The translations under genes were made by a program, and so were the position numbers. From contig BPGT01000002.1 of the NCBI GenBank assembly GCA_026003175.1, positions 558,001-622,000 of the forward strand: a stretch of DNA of 64,000 nucleotides, written 5' to 3'. This document shows positions 55,318 through 64,000 of the stretch, piece after piece; position 1 is the first letter of the stretch, and each line of letters starts with the position of its first letter. The notes beneath the pieces were generated by a model. That model saw only the letters and a list, made by a program, of their open reading frames with translations, did not search any database and was not told the DNA's origin. Source of the stretch: Armatimonadota bacterium (GTDB lineage: Bacteria > Armatimonadota > HRBIN16).

Positions 55318-55809
55318 GTGTCGTTTGCACAGGTCTTCTTTGAGGAGTGCTCCAGATCGCTGGGGTTCCTGGTCGATGAACGCGGCTGGCGTGAGGTGCA
55401 GAGAGAACGTACTTCTGTTTCAGCGGAGGTGGTTTATCTCAAACGAGGGATTGCGCTGGAGGTCGTTTTAGACTGGCGTGACTTTGATATTTCTGCTTAT
55501 ATCTCACTATGGGAACGCGCTCAAGGGGTCTGGCGTGTTGACAAATCGGGATATATCGTGCGCAGAAGGCTTGAAGAAATCGCGGACAGGTCGTGGTTTT
55601 TCCGTGAAGAAGTGAGCCTTTTGTATATGCCTGCAAAGTTAGCCAAGCAAGCCCAAAAGACGCGGGATTTAGGCTTATGTCGGCAGTGGTTTCGTAGTGA
55701 GCTCAGCGTGCTGGGCAGGGTAATACACGATTGGGAAGAAGAGATTTTGACCAGGGCGCAGGCATACTTAGGAGTACCTGCTGGTTCCGATGAGCTGGAT
55801 CGGTTTTAG
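55318..55809 (+). CDS. Candidate immunity protein for the orphan tip
   Basis: A 163-residue soluble protein starting at GTG 55318 (VSFAQVFFEECSRSLGFLVDERGW) behind AGGAGG; a longer frame from 55255 overlaps the tip gene and is less likely. The protein has mixed alpha/beta character (VVYLKRGIALEVVLDWRDFDISAYISL) with no membrane segment, and its N-terminus resembles small immunity-like proteins of the DUF type found after Rhs tips. The assignment rests on position. After it, 55810-56091 has no gene. Confidence 0.6.
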   Translation: MSFAQVFFEECSRSLGFLVDERGWREVQRERTSVSAEVVYLKRGIALEVVLDWRDFDISAYISLWERAQGVWRVDKSGYIVRRRLEEIADRSWFFREEVSLLYMPAKLAKQAQKTRDLGLCRQWFRSELSVLGRVIHDWEEEILTRAQAYLGVPAGSDELDRF

Positions 55810-56091
55810 GATATATGGAACCGACTGCTGCATTAGATAAATTAGGCAGTTCGTAGGGCACACTCTGGCTATTCTCCTTCTTCCAGTGAAGCGAGTCGGT
55901 TTGGTGCGGGCTTAGATACACTGGTCGCCTGCTGGCGGTGGGGAGCGAGTGGGGCAGTTACGCTGCGCCGGTATCAGGCTCTGCGGCACGGGCAGGTGGT
56001 AGCGTTGCCCGCACCGCGTTGCGTGTTGTATGGTTGATCTGGCAAAAATCGCTTGCTGTGCTTGCATTTCCTCTTGCGGTCGGGAGTTTGT
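55810..56091. other. Non-coding stretch after the Rhs cassettes
   Basis: No convincing gene. Part of it (about 55938-56030) could encode a glycine/alanine-rich fragment (YAAPVSGSAARAGGSVARTALRVV) that recalls Rhs linker sequence, so a decayed third tip is possible but cannot be shown. Confidence 0.3.
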
Positions 56092-57361
56092 TCAAGCCCT
56101 GTTCAGCATCTGCTGCACCGTCGCTACCGTTGCTTCCAACTCCACCGTGCGCTGTTCTTTCGTGACCATATCGCGCAGGGTAACCACTCCTTGCTTCAGC
56201 TCGTCCTCGCCCAGCATCAGCGTGATGCGGCATCCCAACCGGTCGGCAAGTTTCATCTGTCCCTTCAGGCTGCGACGCTGGTAGTCGGTTTCGGCGGAGA
56301 TGCCAGCCTGACGCAACTGCTGTAGCAGCTGCAATGCGGGCAGAATCGCTTCCTCGCCCAGCGCGGCGACGAACACCTCCACCGTTTCGCGCTGCGCCTC
56401 TGCCAGCCCCAGCTCTTTCAGCACGATGATTGCTCGCTCAATACCGAGCGCGAAGCCGATGCCGGGGGTAGGGGGACCGCCTATCTCCTCCACCAGCCCA
56501 TCGTAGCGCCCGCCGCCACCCAGCGCGTTCTGCGCGCCCAGTGCATCGCTGACGATTTCGAAGGCGGTTTTGGTGTAATAGTCAAAGCCGCGCACCAGAT
56601 GCTTATCCACCACGTAACGGATGCCCAGCGCATCCAGATAGGAGCGTAAGGCGTCAAAGTGCGTTCGGCATTCCTCACACAGGCTGTCGAGGATGTCGGG
56701 CGCGTCGTGTAGCAAAGCTCGGCATTTCTCACGCTTGCAGTCCAGCATGCGCAGGGGGTTCACCTCGTAGCGCGTCTGGCACGCCTCGCAGAGTTCGTGT
56801 ACAACGGGACGAGCGAACTCACGCAGCCGTTCGCGGTACACTGGACGGCACACAGGGCATCCTACCGAGTTGAGTACCAGTGAAAGGCGCGAGATGCCCA
56901 GCTCCTGATAGAAGTGCATCGCCAGCGCGATAATCTCCGCATCAAGCGCGGGATGTTGCGAGCCGATGGCTTCCACGCCCAGCTGGTGTGCCTGTCGGTA
57001 GCGCCCTGCCTGGGGACGCTCGTAGCGGAAGATAGGGGTGATGTAGTAAAGCTTGCTGACCCCGCCCTGAGCGGCGAGGTTGTTCTCCACGTATGCCCGC
57101 ACCACAGGAGCAGTTCCTTCTGGCTTCAGGGTAACACTGCGCCCGCCGCGGTCGGTGAAGGTGTACATCTCTTTGCTCACCACGTCGGTATGCTCGCCCA
57201 TGCTGCGGGTGAACAGGTCGGTGTCCTCGAAGATGGGGGTACGGATTTCGTGGTAGCCGTAGCGTTTGCACAGCGTGCGGAAAGTCTCCTCCACACGGTT
57301 CCAGAGTGGGGTTTCGTCGGGCAGGATGTCGTTGGTGCCGCGCGGGCGCTGGTACCCGCAT
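56092..57361 (-). CDS. hisS: Histidyl-tRNA synthetase (frameshifted at the start codon)
   Basis: A class II synthetase of 422 residues that charges tRNA-His. The body has motif 1-3 features and both histidine signatures: SVTLKPEGTAPVVRAY near 75 (motif 2 side), LVRGFDYYTKTAFEIV near 265 and the GGGRYDGL motif near 293, with GFALGIERAI near 310. The ATG at 57359-57361 behind GGAGGTGG reads MR, then a run of three C on the plus strand (57355-57357) puts the rest out of frame. With two it gives MRYQRPRGTNDILP, the normal start. 1270 nt minus one is exactly 423 codons. This essential gene being broken points to a sequence error. Confidence 0.93.
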
Positions 57362-57373
57362 TCTCCACCTCCG

Positions 57374-57411
57374 CAATAAAACAGCGACACCGCGATAGCG
57401 GGTGTCGCTGT
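57374..57411 (-). terminator. Rho-independent terminator after tRNA-Met
   Basis: On the minus strand CAGCGACACC and GGTGTCGCTG (57382-57410 on the plus strand) form a stem of ten or more base pairs, followed by TTTTATT (57374-57381). It lies between the tRNA and hisS. Confidence 0.88.
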
Positions 57412-57420
57412 AAGGTAACA

Positions 57421-57497
57421 TGGTAGCGGCGGGCGGACTCGAACCGCCGACTCCACGGGTATGAGCCGTGTGCTCTGACCGACTGAGCTACGCCGCC
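57421..57497 (-). tRNA. tRNA-Met (CAU)
   Basis: The minus strand folds into a complete cloverleaf of 77 nt with CCA encoded. The acceptor stem is GGCGGCG/CGCCGCT (G-U first pair). The D arm is GCTC...GAGC, the anticodon stem CACGG/CCGTG with loop CTCATAC (anticodon CAT), and the T arm GGCGG-TTCGAGT-CCGCC. The first pair is not the C-A mismatch of initiator tRNAs, so an elongator tRNA-Met is likely; a lysidine-modified tRNA-Ile2 with the same anticodon cannot be excluded. Confidence 0.93.
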
Positions 57498-57546
57498 GTA
57501 TCGCACTTTTATTTTACACGCAATTTCGGCGGCTGTCAAGCCTCAC

Positions 57547-57737
57547 CGAGGGTGTTCGAAATTGCTGGTTGAATGGATAGATAACCTAACCCCCTTGCCC
57601 CCTTCCCTGCAAGGGAAGGGGGAACGCCCCTCTCCTCGTAGGAGAGGGGACGGGGGTGAGGTAAGGCAGGGATAGCAAGAACGCCTCTCTCCTTGCGCTA
57701 CAACCAACTTCTCAACAATTCTCGAACACCCTCAGCC
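57547..57737. mobile_element. MITE-like element with inverted ends around CCCTTGCCCCCTTCCC repeats
   Basis: The left end is GAGGGTGTTCGAAATTGCTG and the right end, in reverse complement, GAGGGTGTTCGAGAATTGTT: inverted ends of about 18 bp with one indel. They enclose the same palindromic units seen at 22.7 kb (57585-57665). The 191-bp unit has no coding capacity. No target-site duplication is obvious. Confidence 0.65.
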
Positions 57738-57762
57738 TCACCCGCCGCGCCGCAGCCGGTGC

Positions 57763-58566
57763 TTAGCAGCCTACATCTTCCGAGTCGGTAATGCCGGTGC
57801 CAGGCACGCCGTGCAGGTCGTTATACGGGTCCTGTCGGGTGCTGGGTGCGGCTTCCAGAGCGGCTTCGCTGTTGCGCAGTGGTTCGGTGGTGCGCCAGCT
57901 ATAGTAAGTGGGGCGCAATGCACCCGATGGTGTCGCGCCGCCGTTAGGGATACCGCTGTAGCGGAACCACTTGGCGTGACCATCTGCGAAGTTCAACACC
58001 AGTCCCTCTTTGTGCCTTGCGTAGCCAAGGAAGCTATAAAACTCCATCTGCCCCACGTTGCTCAGCTGCTTCAGGTAGCCGTCGAAAAACATGATGGTTT
58101 CGGCGGGCAGGGGCATACCGCCCAGTGTGGTCGGCGGCGTGCGCTTGGGGATGTAGGGGCAGAAGCTCTCGCCGAACAGACCGAGGTTGGGGATGTAGCC
58201 CGTGAAGCGGAAGGTACCACCGTAGTTCAATCCCAGCGTTGCCAGGCGCGATTGCCAGTCCACGCCCGGGCGGTAGCTGGGGCAGACAAAGATTTCCGTG
58301 TTCTTCAGGTATGGAGCAACCATATCGTACACTGCGATAACCGTCGTGGGGTTTGCCAGATAAGCGCTCATCGGGAAGGTCTCATCATAGTCCTGTGCGT
58401 ACATCAGCACTCCCAATGCTAACTGTTTCTGGTTGCTGGTACAGCTGGTTTGCCTCGCGCTCTCCCTTGCTTGTGAAAACACAGGGAAGAGAATCGCTGC
58501 CAGTATCGCGATAATCGCGATAACCACAAGCAGCTCGATGAGGGTAAAAGCGTTGCGTCGATGCAT
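57763..58566 (-). CDS. DUF1559-type prepilin-like secreted protein
   Basis: A 267-residue third member of the family, starting [21 protein letters not shown] after GGAGG, followed by [21 protein letters not shown] and ending with the [15 protein letters not shown] motif. Conserved CPSYRP and DYDETFPM segments match the other two. A promoter-like sequence is at 58631-58660. It is separate from the cluster at 30-32 kb. Function as for the others is unknown. Confidence 0.9.
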   Translation of the reverse strand: MHRRNAFTLIELLVVIAIIAILAAILFPVFSQARESARQTSCTSNQKQLALGVLMYAQDYDETFPMSAYLANPTTVIAVYDMVAPYLKNTEIFVCPSYRPGVDWQSRLATLGLNYGGTFRFTGYIPNLGLFGESFCPYIPKRTPPTTLGGMPLPAETIMFFDGYLKQLSNVGQMEFYSFLGYARHKEGLVLNFADGHAKWFRYSGIPNGGATPSGALRPTYYSWRTTEPLRNSEAALEAAPSTRQDPYNDLHGVPGTGITDSEDVGC

Positions 58567-58630
58567 CCATATCCTCCTGTGCAAATGGTTTACCCGTTGT
58601 CGCCAGTGATGAGTAGCGACATGCTGGTTT

Positions 58631-58660
58631 AGTATAACCGCTTTGCCTAGCAAAACGCAA
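58631..58660 (-). promoter_or_regulatory. Possible promoter of the third DUF1559 gene
   Basis: Minus-strand TTGCGT (58655-58660) and TATACT (58631-58636), 18 bp apart, about 65 bp before the ATG. The -35 match is weak. Confidence 0.45.
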
Positions 58661-58688
58661 GGGGTGCAGAAATATCTTCGGCACTGAG

Positions 58689-58718
58689 TTGACAATCGTG
58701 GGGTGCACCGATTATACT
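58689..58718 (+). promoter_or_regulatory. Sigma-70-type promoter of the mla operon
   Basis: TTGACA (58689-58694) and TATACT (58713-58718) separated by 18 bp, about 18 bp upstream of the mlaE ATG, which gives a very short leader. Confidence 0.75.
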
Positions 58719-58735
58719 GTTACCGCGATTGAGAG

Positions 58736-59533
58736 ATGATGCAAACACGAGTGCCATTGAGCCATCCTTTAACTAGCCTCGCCGAGCAAGCCACCCAGCT
58801 GGTGCTGTTTGTGGGCGACATCGGTATCCTGCTGGCGCAGGCGCTAGGGTTCGTGTTTCGTGGACGGTGGGAGGCGCGTGAGACGATAGTGCAGATGGCT
58901 CTCATCGGGGCGCAAGCAGTGCCGATGGTGGTGATTACCAGCGGGTTTACCGGCGCAGTGCTTGCACTATATTCGGCGAAGCTGATGCTACAATTCGGGG
59001 TGGGTTCGCTGGCAGGAGGAGCGGTTGCATTGGCGATGGCGCGGGAGCTGGGCCCGGTGGTGACCGGTGTGGTGGTGGCAGCTCGCTCTGCCTCGGCGAT
59101 TGCTGCTGAAATAGGCAGTATGAAGGTCACCGAGCAGGTGGATGCGCTACGCGCTCTGGCTGTGCCGCCGGTACAGTATCTGGTGGTGCCTCGCCTGATC
59201 GCCTGCCTGACGATGCTGCCTGCGCTGGGTATGCTGGCGTTCGTTGTAGGCACGTTTGGAGGTTATGCGGTCGCTGTGCCGATAGGCGTTTCGCCCACGT
59301 CCTACCTGCTGGGCATCCGGGAGCTGGTAGACACATACGATGTGTTCGCTGGACTGCTGAAGACGGTGGTTTTTGGAGCAATCATCGCGTTGGTTGGTTG
59401 CCGAGCAGGATTGAGAACAGAAGGAGGCGCGGTAGGGGTTGGGCAGGCGACCACGAACAGTGTCGTGGTAGCGGTATTGCTTATCTATGTGGCGAACTTC
59501 TTTCTGGCGTATCTGTTGTTTGGTGGACGATGA
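58736..59533 (+). CDS. mlaE: MlaE-family lipid-transport permease
   Basis: A 265-residue membrane protein of the MlaE/YrbE family, the inner-membrane permease that moves phospholipids (or other lipids) between membranes in diderm bacteria. Family motifs: GAQAVPMVVITSGFTGAVLALYSA near 60-85, VTGVVVAARSASAIAAEIGSMKVTEQVDALRALAVPPVQYLVVPR near 110-155 and the C-terminal VVVAVLLIYVANFFLAYLLF. It begins the mlaE-mlaF-mlaD operon and overlaps mlaF by four bases (ATGA). Confidence 0.93.
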   Translation: MMQTRVPLSHPLTSLAEQATQLVLFVGDIGILLAQALGFVFRGRWEARETIVQMALIGAQAVPMVVITSGFTGAVLALYSAKLMLQFGVGSLAGGAVALAMARELGPVVTGVVVAARSASAIAAEIGSMKVTEQVDALRALAVPPVQYLVVPRLIACLTMLPALGMLAFVVGTFGGYAVAVPIGVSPTSYLLGIRELVDTYDVFAGLLKTVVFGAIIALVGCRAGLRTEGGAVGVGQATTNSVVVAVLLIYVANFFLAYLLFGGR

Positions 59534-60318
59534 CCGAGCAACCTGTTGCCCAAACTGCCGTGCGCGTCAGCGATGTCTGGTATGGGGCCGACTCGCGATG
59601 GGTGTTGCAAGGCGTTTCTCTGGAGGTGCATGCAGGCGAGATATTTGCCATCATGGGACCCTCCGGCTGCGGTAAAACAACACTGTTGAAGTTGATTAGT
59701 GGTTTGCTCAAGCCGCAGCGGGGAGAGATATGGATTGGCGGCACCGAGATATCGCGCCTGTCTGAAGCGAATCTGACACCTGTCCGCAGGCAGATAGGGC
59801 TGGTGTTTCAGTACGCTGCGCTTTTTGACTCGTTGACAGTTTATGATAACGTGGCGTTTGGGGTGCGTCGTCATATCACCCGGCGTGAACGAGAGGTGGC
59901 GGAGATCGTGCGCGAGAAGCTGGCGATGGTGGGCATGGCAGGCACAGAGCATCTGTATCCGGCGCAGCTATCGGGCGGGATGCAGAAGCGGGTGGGGCTG
60001 GCACGTGCGCTAGCAATGAACCCGAGTATTGTGCTGTACGATGAACCGACCGCTGGCTTGGACCCGATTATGGCGGAGACCATCGACACACTGATAGTAG
60101 ACACTACGCGGAGGCTACAGGTGACCGCGCTGGTGGTGTCGCATGACCTAACCAGCGTGTTCCACATCGCAGACCGCATAGCGATGCTGCACGAGGGACG
60201 GATAATCACCTGCGGTTCGCCGGAGGCAGTGCGGGCGGATACTAACCCTGTAGTGCGTCGCTTCTTGCAGGCTGGCGGTATCGTGCCGAGCGGTGAAACC
60301 ACGGTGTCAGGAGGCTAA
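59530..60318 (+). CDS. mlaF: MlaF-family ABC transporter ATP-binding protein
   Basis: A 262-residue ATPase of the MlaF/TtgA class starting MTEQPVAQTAVRVSDVWYG. Walker A is GPSGCGKTTLLKLISG near 43, the signature LSGGMQKRVGLARALAMNPSIVLYDEPTAGLDP near 140-170 includes Walker B, and SHDLTSVFHIADRIAML carries the H-loop near 205. The FQYAALFDSLTVYDNVAFGVR segment is typical of this family. The start is set at the ATG overlapping the mlaE stop; a longer upstream frame is not used. Confidence 0.93.
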   Translation: MTEQPVAQTAVRVSDVWYGADSRWVLQGVSLEVHAGEIFAIMGPSGCGKTTLLKLISGLLKPQRGEIWIGGTEISRLSEANLTPVRRQIGLVFQYAALFDSLTVYDNVAFGVRRHITRREREVAEIVREKLAMVGMAGTEHLYPAQLSGGMQKRVGLARALAMNPSIVLYDEPTAGLDPIMAETIDTLIVDTTRRLQVTALVVSHDLTSVFHIADRIAMLHEGRIITCGSPEAVRADTNPVVRRFLQAGGIVPSGETTVSGG

Positions 60319-60321
60319 GCC

Positions 60322-61704
60322 ATGATAACCTCGCGCAAGGCGGTGTTTCTGGTAGGGTTGACCATCATTCTAGCGGTAGCGTGGATGGTGGCAACGGTTA
60401 TCTATTTGCGCGGTACGCTGGCTGCCCAACGTGTGTACAGCGTGGAGGCGGTATTCCCCGACGCGCTGGGCATCCGCGAGCAGGCGCGGGTGTACCTCGC
60501 GGGGGTGGAGGTGGGCGAGGTGCAGAGGGTGTGGTTAACACCCGACCTGCGTGCGCGAGTACGCATGGCGCTACGGAAGGAAGTGCGGATCCCTGAGGAT
60601 ACAGTGGCGGTAGTGATGTCGCCGGGCATTGCGGGCGTAGATAAACTGATTGCGCTGGTGCCGGGCAAGTCGCCCCATGAGGCGCGAGAAGGCACGGAGC
60701 TGCAGGGAACAAAGGAGCCGGGTATTAGCGATATCGCTCCAGTCGCGCAACAAACGCTGCAAGAGGTGCAAAAGCTGGTGCGTTCCGCCAACGAATGGCT
60801 TACCCGATGCGGAGATACGCGCCAGCGTTAAACAGACGCTGAGAAACGTGGAACAAGCTTCAGCCCGCTTGACCTGCACTGACCGAGCAAACACGGAAAC
60901 TACTGGCGAGTACAGGGCGTTCGCTGGACGCAGTGGTACAAGACACACGGCGTTCTACCCGATTGCTGCCGGATGTGGTGAATGACCTTCAGGCGTTACT
61001 GGAGCAGTCGCGCGAAACTGGTGCGTACCGCACAACACGCTACCGAGAGCTTTGACCGCTTCGTCAGCGACGAGCAGCTTCAGCAGAACCTGCGCGATAC
61101 AGCCCGCGAAATGAGCTCGCTCAGCGCGAAGCTCAACCGCATCGCAGAGGACATCGGCAAGTATACAAGCGACGAGGGAACTGCGGCAGAACGTGCGCAC
61201 TACCGGTTGCTGAAGCACGAGCGACCCTCAACCGAGGCGCGTCAGGCGACAGAGAAGATTAACCGCTTTGTAGAGCGGTTGATTCAGCCCAGCAGATTGT
61301 CCATCAGACCGATGGGACGTTTCGCTGGACGTATACGCGCTACTACGTGATAGCATGTTTCGCACGGACCTGGCGCTCTCTTTCCCGTACCGTGATAATC
61401 GGTTCTTCCACCTGGGGGTGTACGATGTCACCGAGAGTAATAAGTTCATTCTGCAGTATGGTTCCCATCTAACGCCAAACACTGGATTTGCGCTATGGCT
61501 TATATGCATCCAAGCCGGGCGTCGGTGTGGACTGGAAGGTAAAACCCAAGCTGCTGCTGCGTACAGATGTTTTCAACCCGAATGACCTGCAGATTAACAC
61601 ACGAGCGAAGATACAGCTGGACGCGGACTGGAGCCTGTGGGGTGGGTATTGACAGCCTGTTCCGTGACAACCAGCCTGTGCTGGGCTTGCAGGTAACGCG
61701 GTAA
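60322..61704 (+). CDS. mlaD: MlaD-family substrate-binding protein (several frameshifts)
   Basis: Starts MITSRKAVFLVGLTIILAVAWMVATVIYL (one membrane anchor), then the MCE domain YSVEAVFPDALGIREQARVYLAGVEVGEVQRVWLTP (about 40-110). The frame breaks near 60810. Later pieces of the same protein can be read in other frames: DAEIRASVKQTLRNVEQASARL, LLPDVVNDLQALLEQSRETGAY, EQLQQNLRDTAREMSSLSAKLNRIAEDIGKYT, FFHLGVYDVTESNKFILQYG, then NTRAKIQLDADWSLWGGI to the stop at 61704. Intact it would be about 460 residues, usual for MCE proteins of this type. The breaks are scattered and most likely errors. Confidence 0.78.
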
Positions 61705-61728
61705 TAAAAAAGGAGGCAGAACGAGACT

Positions 61729-62200
61729 ATGGCGATAAAGGTGATACTAACGCAGGACGTACCCTCGGCTGGCGGAAGCATGGCGAGGTGGTCAACGTTT
61801 CTGAGGGGTATGCGAGGAACTATCTGTTCCCGCGTGGGTTGGCGATTGCGGCGGAATAAAGGCGCGATGAAGAACGTGGAACTGCGCCAGCGACAGGAGG
61901 CGATGCGCATCGAGAAGGCGGCGCAGGAGGCGAAACAGATTGCTGAGGTACTGAGGGGGCAAAACGGTGACAGTCAAAGCGCACGTTGGCAAAGGAACCA
62001 CCAAGCTGTTCGGCGCGGTGACTGCCCAGCATATTGCAGATGCCATCGCGCAACAGTACCATGTGAAGGTGGATAAACGCAAAATCGGTCTACTGGAGCC
62101 GATTAAATCGCTGGGCGAGTACGAGGTCCCCCTGCATCTCCACCATGATGTCAACCTGACCTTGAAGGTGGAGGTAGTATCTCAGGAGGCTTCAGCATGA
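61729..62200 (+). CDS. rplI: Ribosomal protein L9 (frameshifted)
   Basis: Starts MAIKVILTQDVPSAGG, followed in another frame by KHGEVVNVSEGYARNYLFPRGLAIA and in a third by KGAMKNVELRQRQEAMRIEKAAQEAKQIAEVL. The C-terminal domain TVKAHVGKGTTKLFGAVTAQHIADAI then ends in VEVVSQEASA. Together these make a normal L9 of about 150 residues that binds the 50S subunit. At least two indels (near 61762 and 61848) and a further one near 61967 break it. As an essential-type ribosomal gene it supports poor sequence quality here. Confidence 0.85.
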
Positions 62201-62258
62201 AGCGTGGCGTGGCGCGATGAGAAGGAATGCCAATCGGCAGGGTGGGCAAGAGGTGCGC

Positions 62259-64000
<1,742 letters not shown>

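Noticed and set aside
55938-56165. A 75-codon frame with a glycine/alanine-rich start
   Set aside because: No ribosome-binding site; it runs into the hisS gene on the other strand. Possible Rhs debris only.

Overview
The window looks like a piece of an Armatimonadota chromosome. The main evidence is three DUF1559-type prepilin-like proteins whose N-termini carry [12 protein letters not shown] followed by AAILFPVF, a form typical of that phylum (Planctomycetes have a different version). Secreted, PEP-CTERM, dockerin-like and Rhs proteins point the same way. Ordinary housekeeping genes (dnaN, sucAB, hisD-hisB-hisH-hisA, pyrE, hisS, rplI, dnaB, purD) are interleaved with large blocks of secreted accessory proteins.

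Layout. 0-5 kb: end of an ABC-2 permease, dnaN, an ECF sigma factor with its anti-sigma factor, proline dehydrogenase and a PEP-CTERM protein. 5.9-10 kb: sucA-sucB. 10-12.3 kb: a serine hydrolase, then arsM-arsR behind an ArsR-type operator. 12.4-15.5 kb: ferritin, a PEP-phosphotransferase-like protein without its histidine, and an LptC/LptA fusion. 15.6-29.4 kb: a minus-strand block of secreted proteins and lipoproteins (glutaminase-like, clostripain-like, tail-fibre-like, regulatory-like-domain lipoproteins). 29.5-36.3 kb: arsC, two DUF1559 proteins and two beta-propeller proteins ending in a dockerin-like tail. 36.3-40.5 kb: three small membrane coiled-coil paralogues and the his genes. 40.7-48.5 kb: an oxidoreductase, a glycosyltransferase, a broken AAA+ gene, pyrE, an ABC exporter with a His-rich partner, and a GGDEF protein. 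48.8-55.8 kb: an Rhs polymorphic-toxin locus. 56-64 kb: hisS, tRNA-Met, a third DUF1559 protein, and mlaE-mlaF-mlaD, rplI, dnaB, purD.

The most interesting system is the Rhs locus. A dockerin-like/Rhs shell protein ends in a putative ADP-ribosyltransferase-like tip, followed by a membrane protein that may be its immunity protein. Then comes a displaced second tip, joined through an exact 35-bp copy of the junction sequence, with its own candidate immunity gene. Transcription appears to start from a sigma-54 promoter. An identical 31-bp copy of that promoter block lies 43 kb away, in inverted orientation, upstream of the PEP-CTERM gene.

Sequence quality matters here. At least eleven genes are broken by single-base indels, many in G/C homopolymers. 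These include essential genes (hisS, rplI, dnaB, purD), and roughly the last 3.2 kb is especially dense in them. Most indels are therefore probably sequencing or assembly errors, and claims of phase variation must be read with that in mind.
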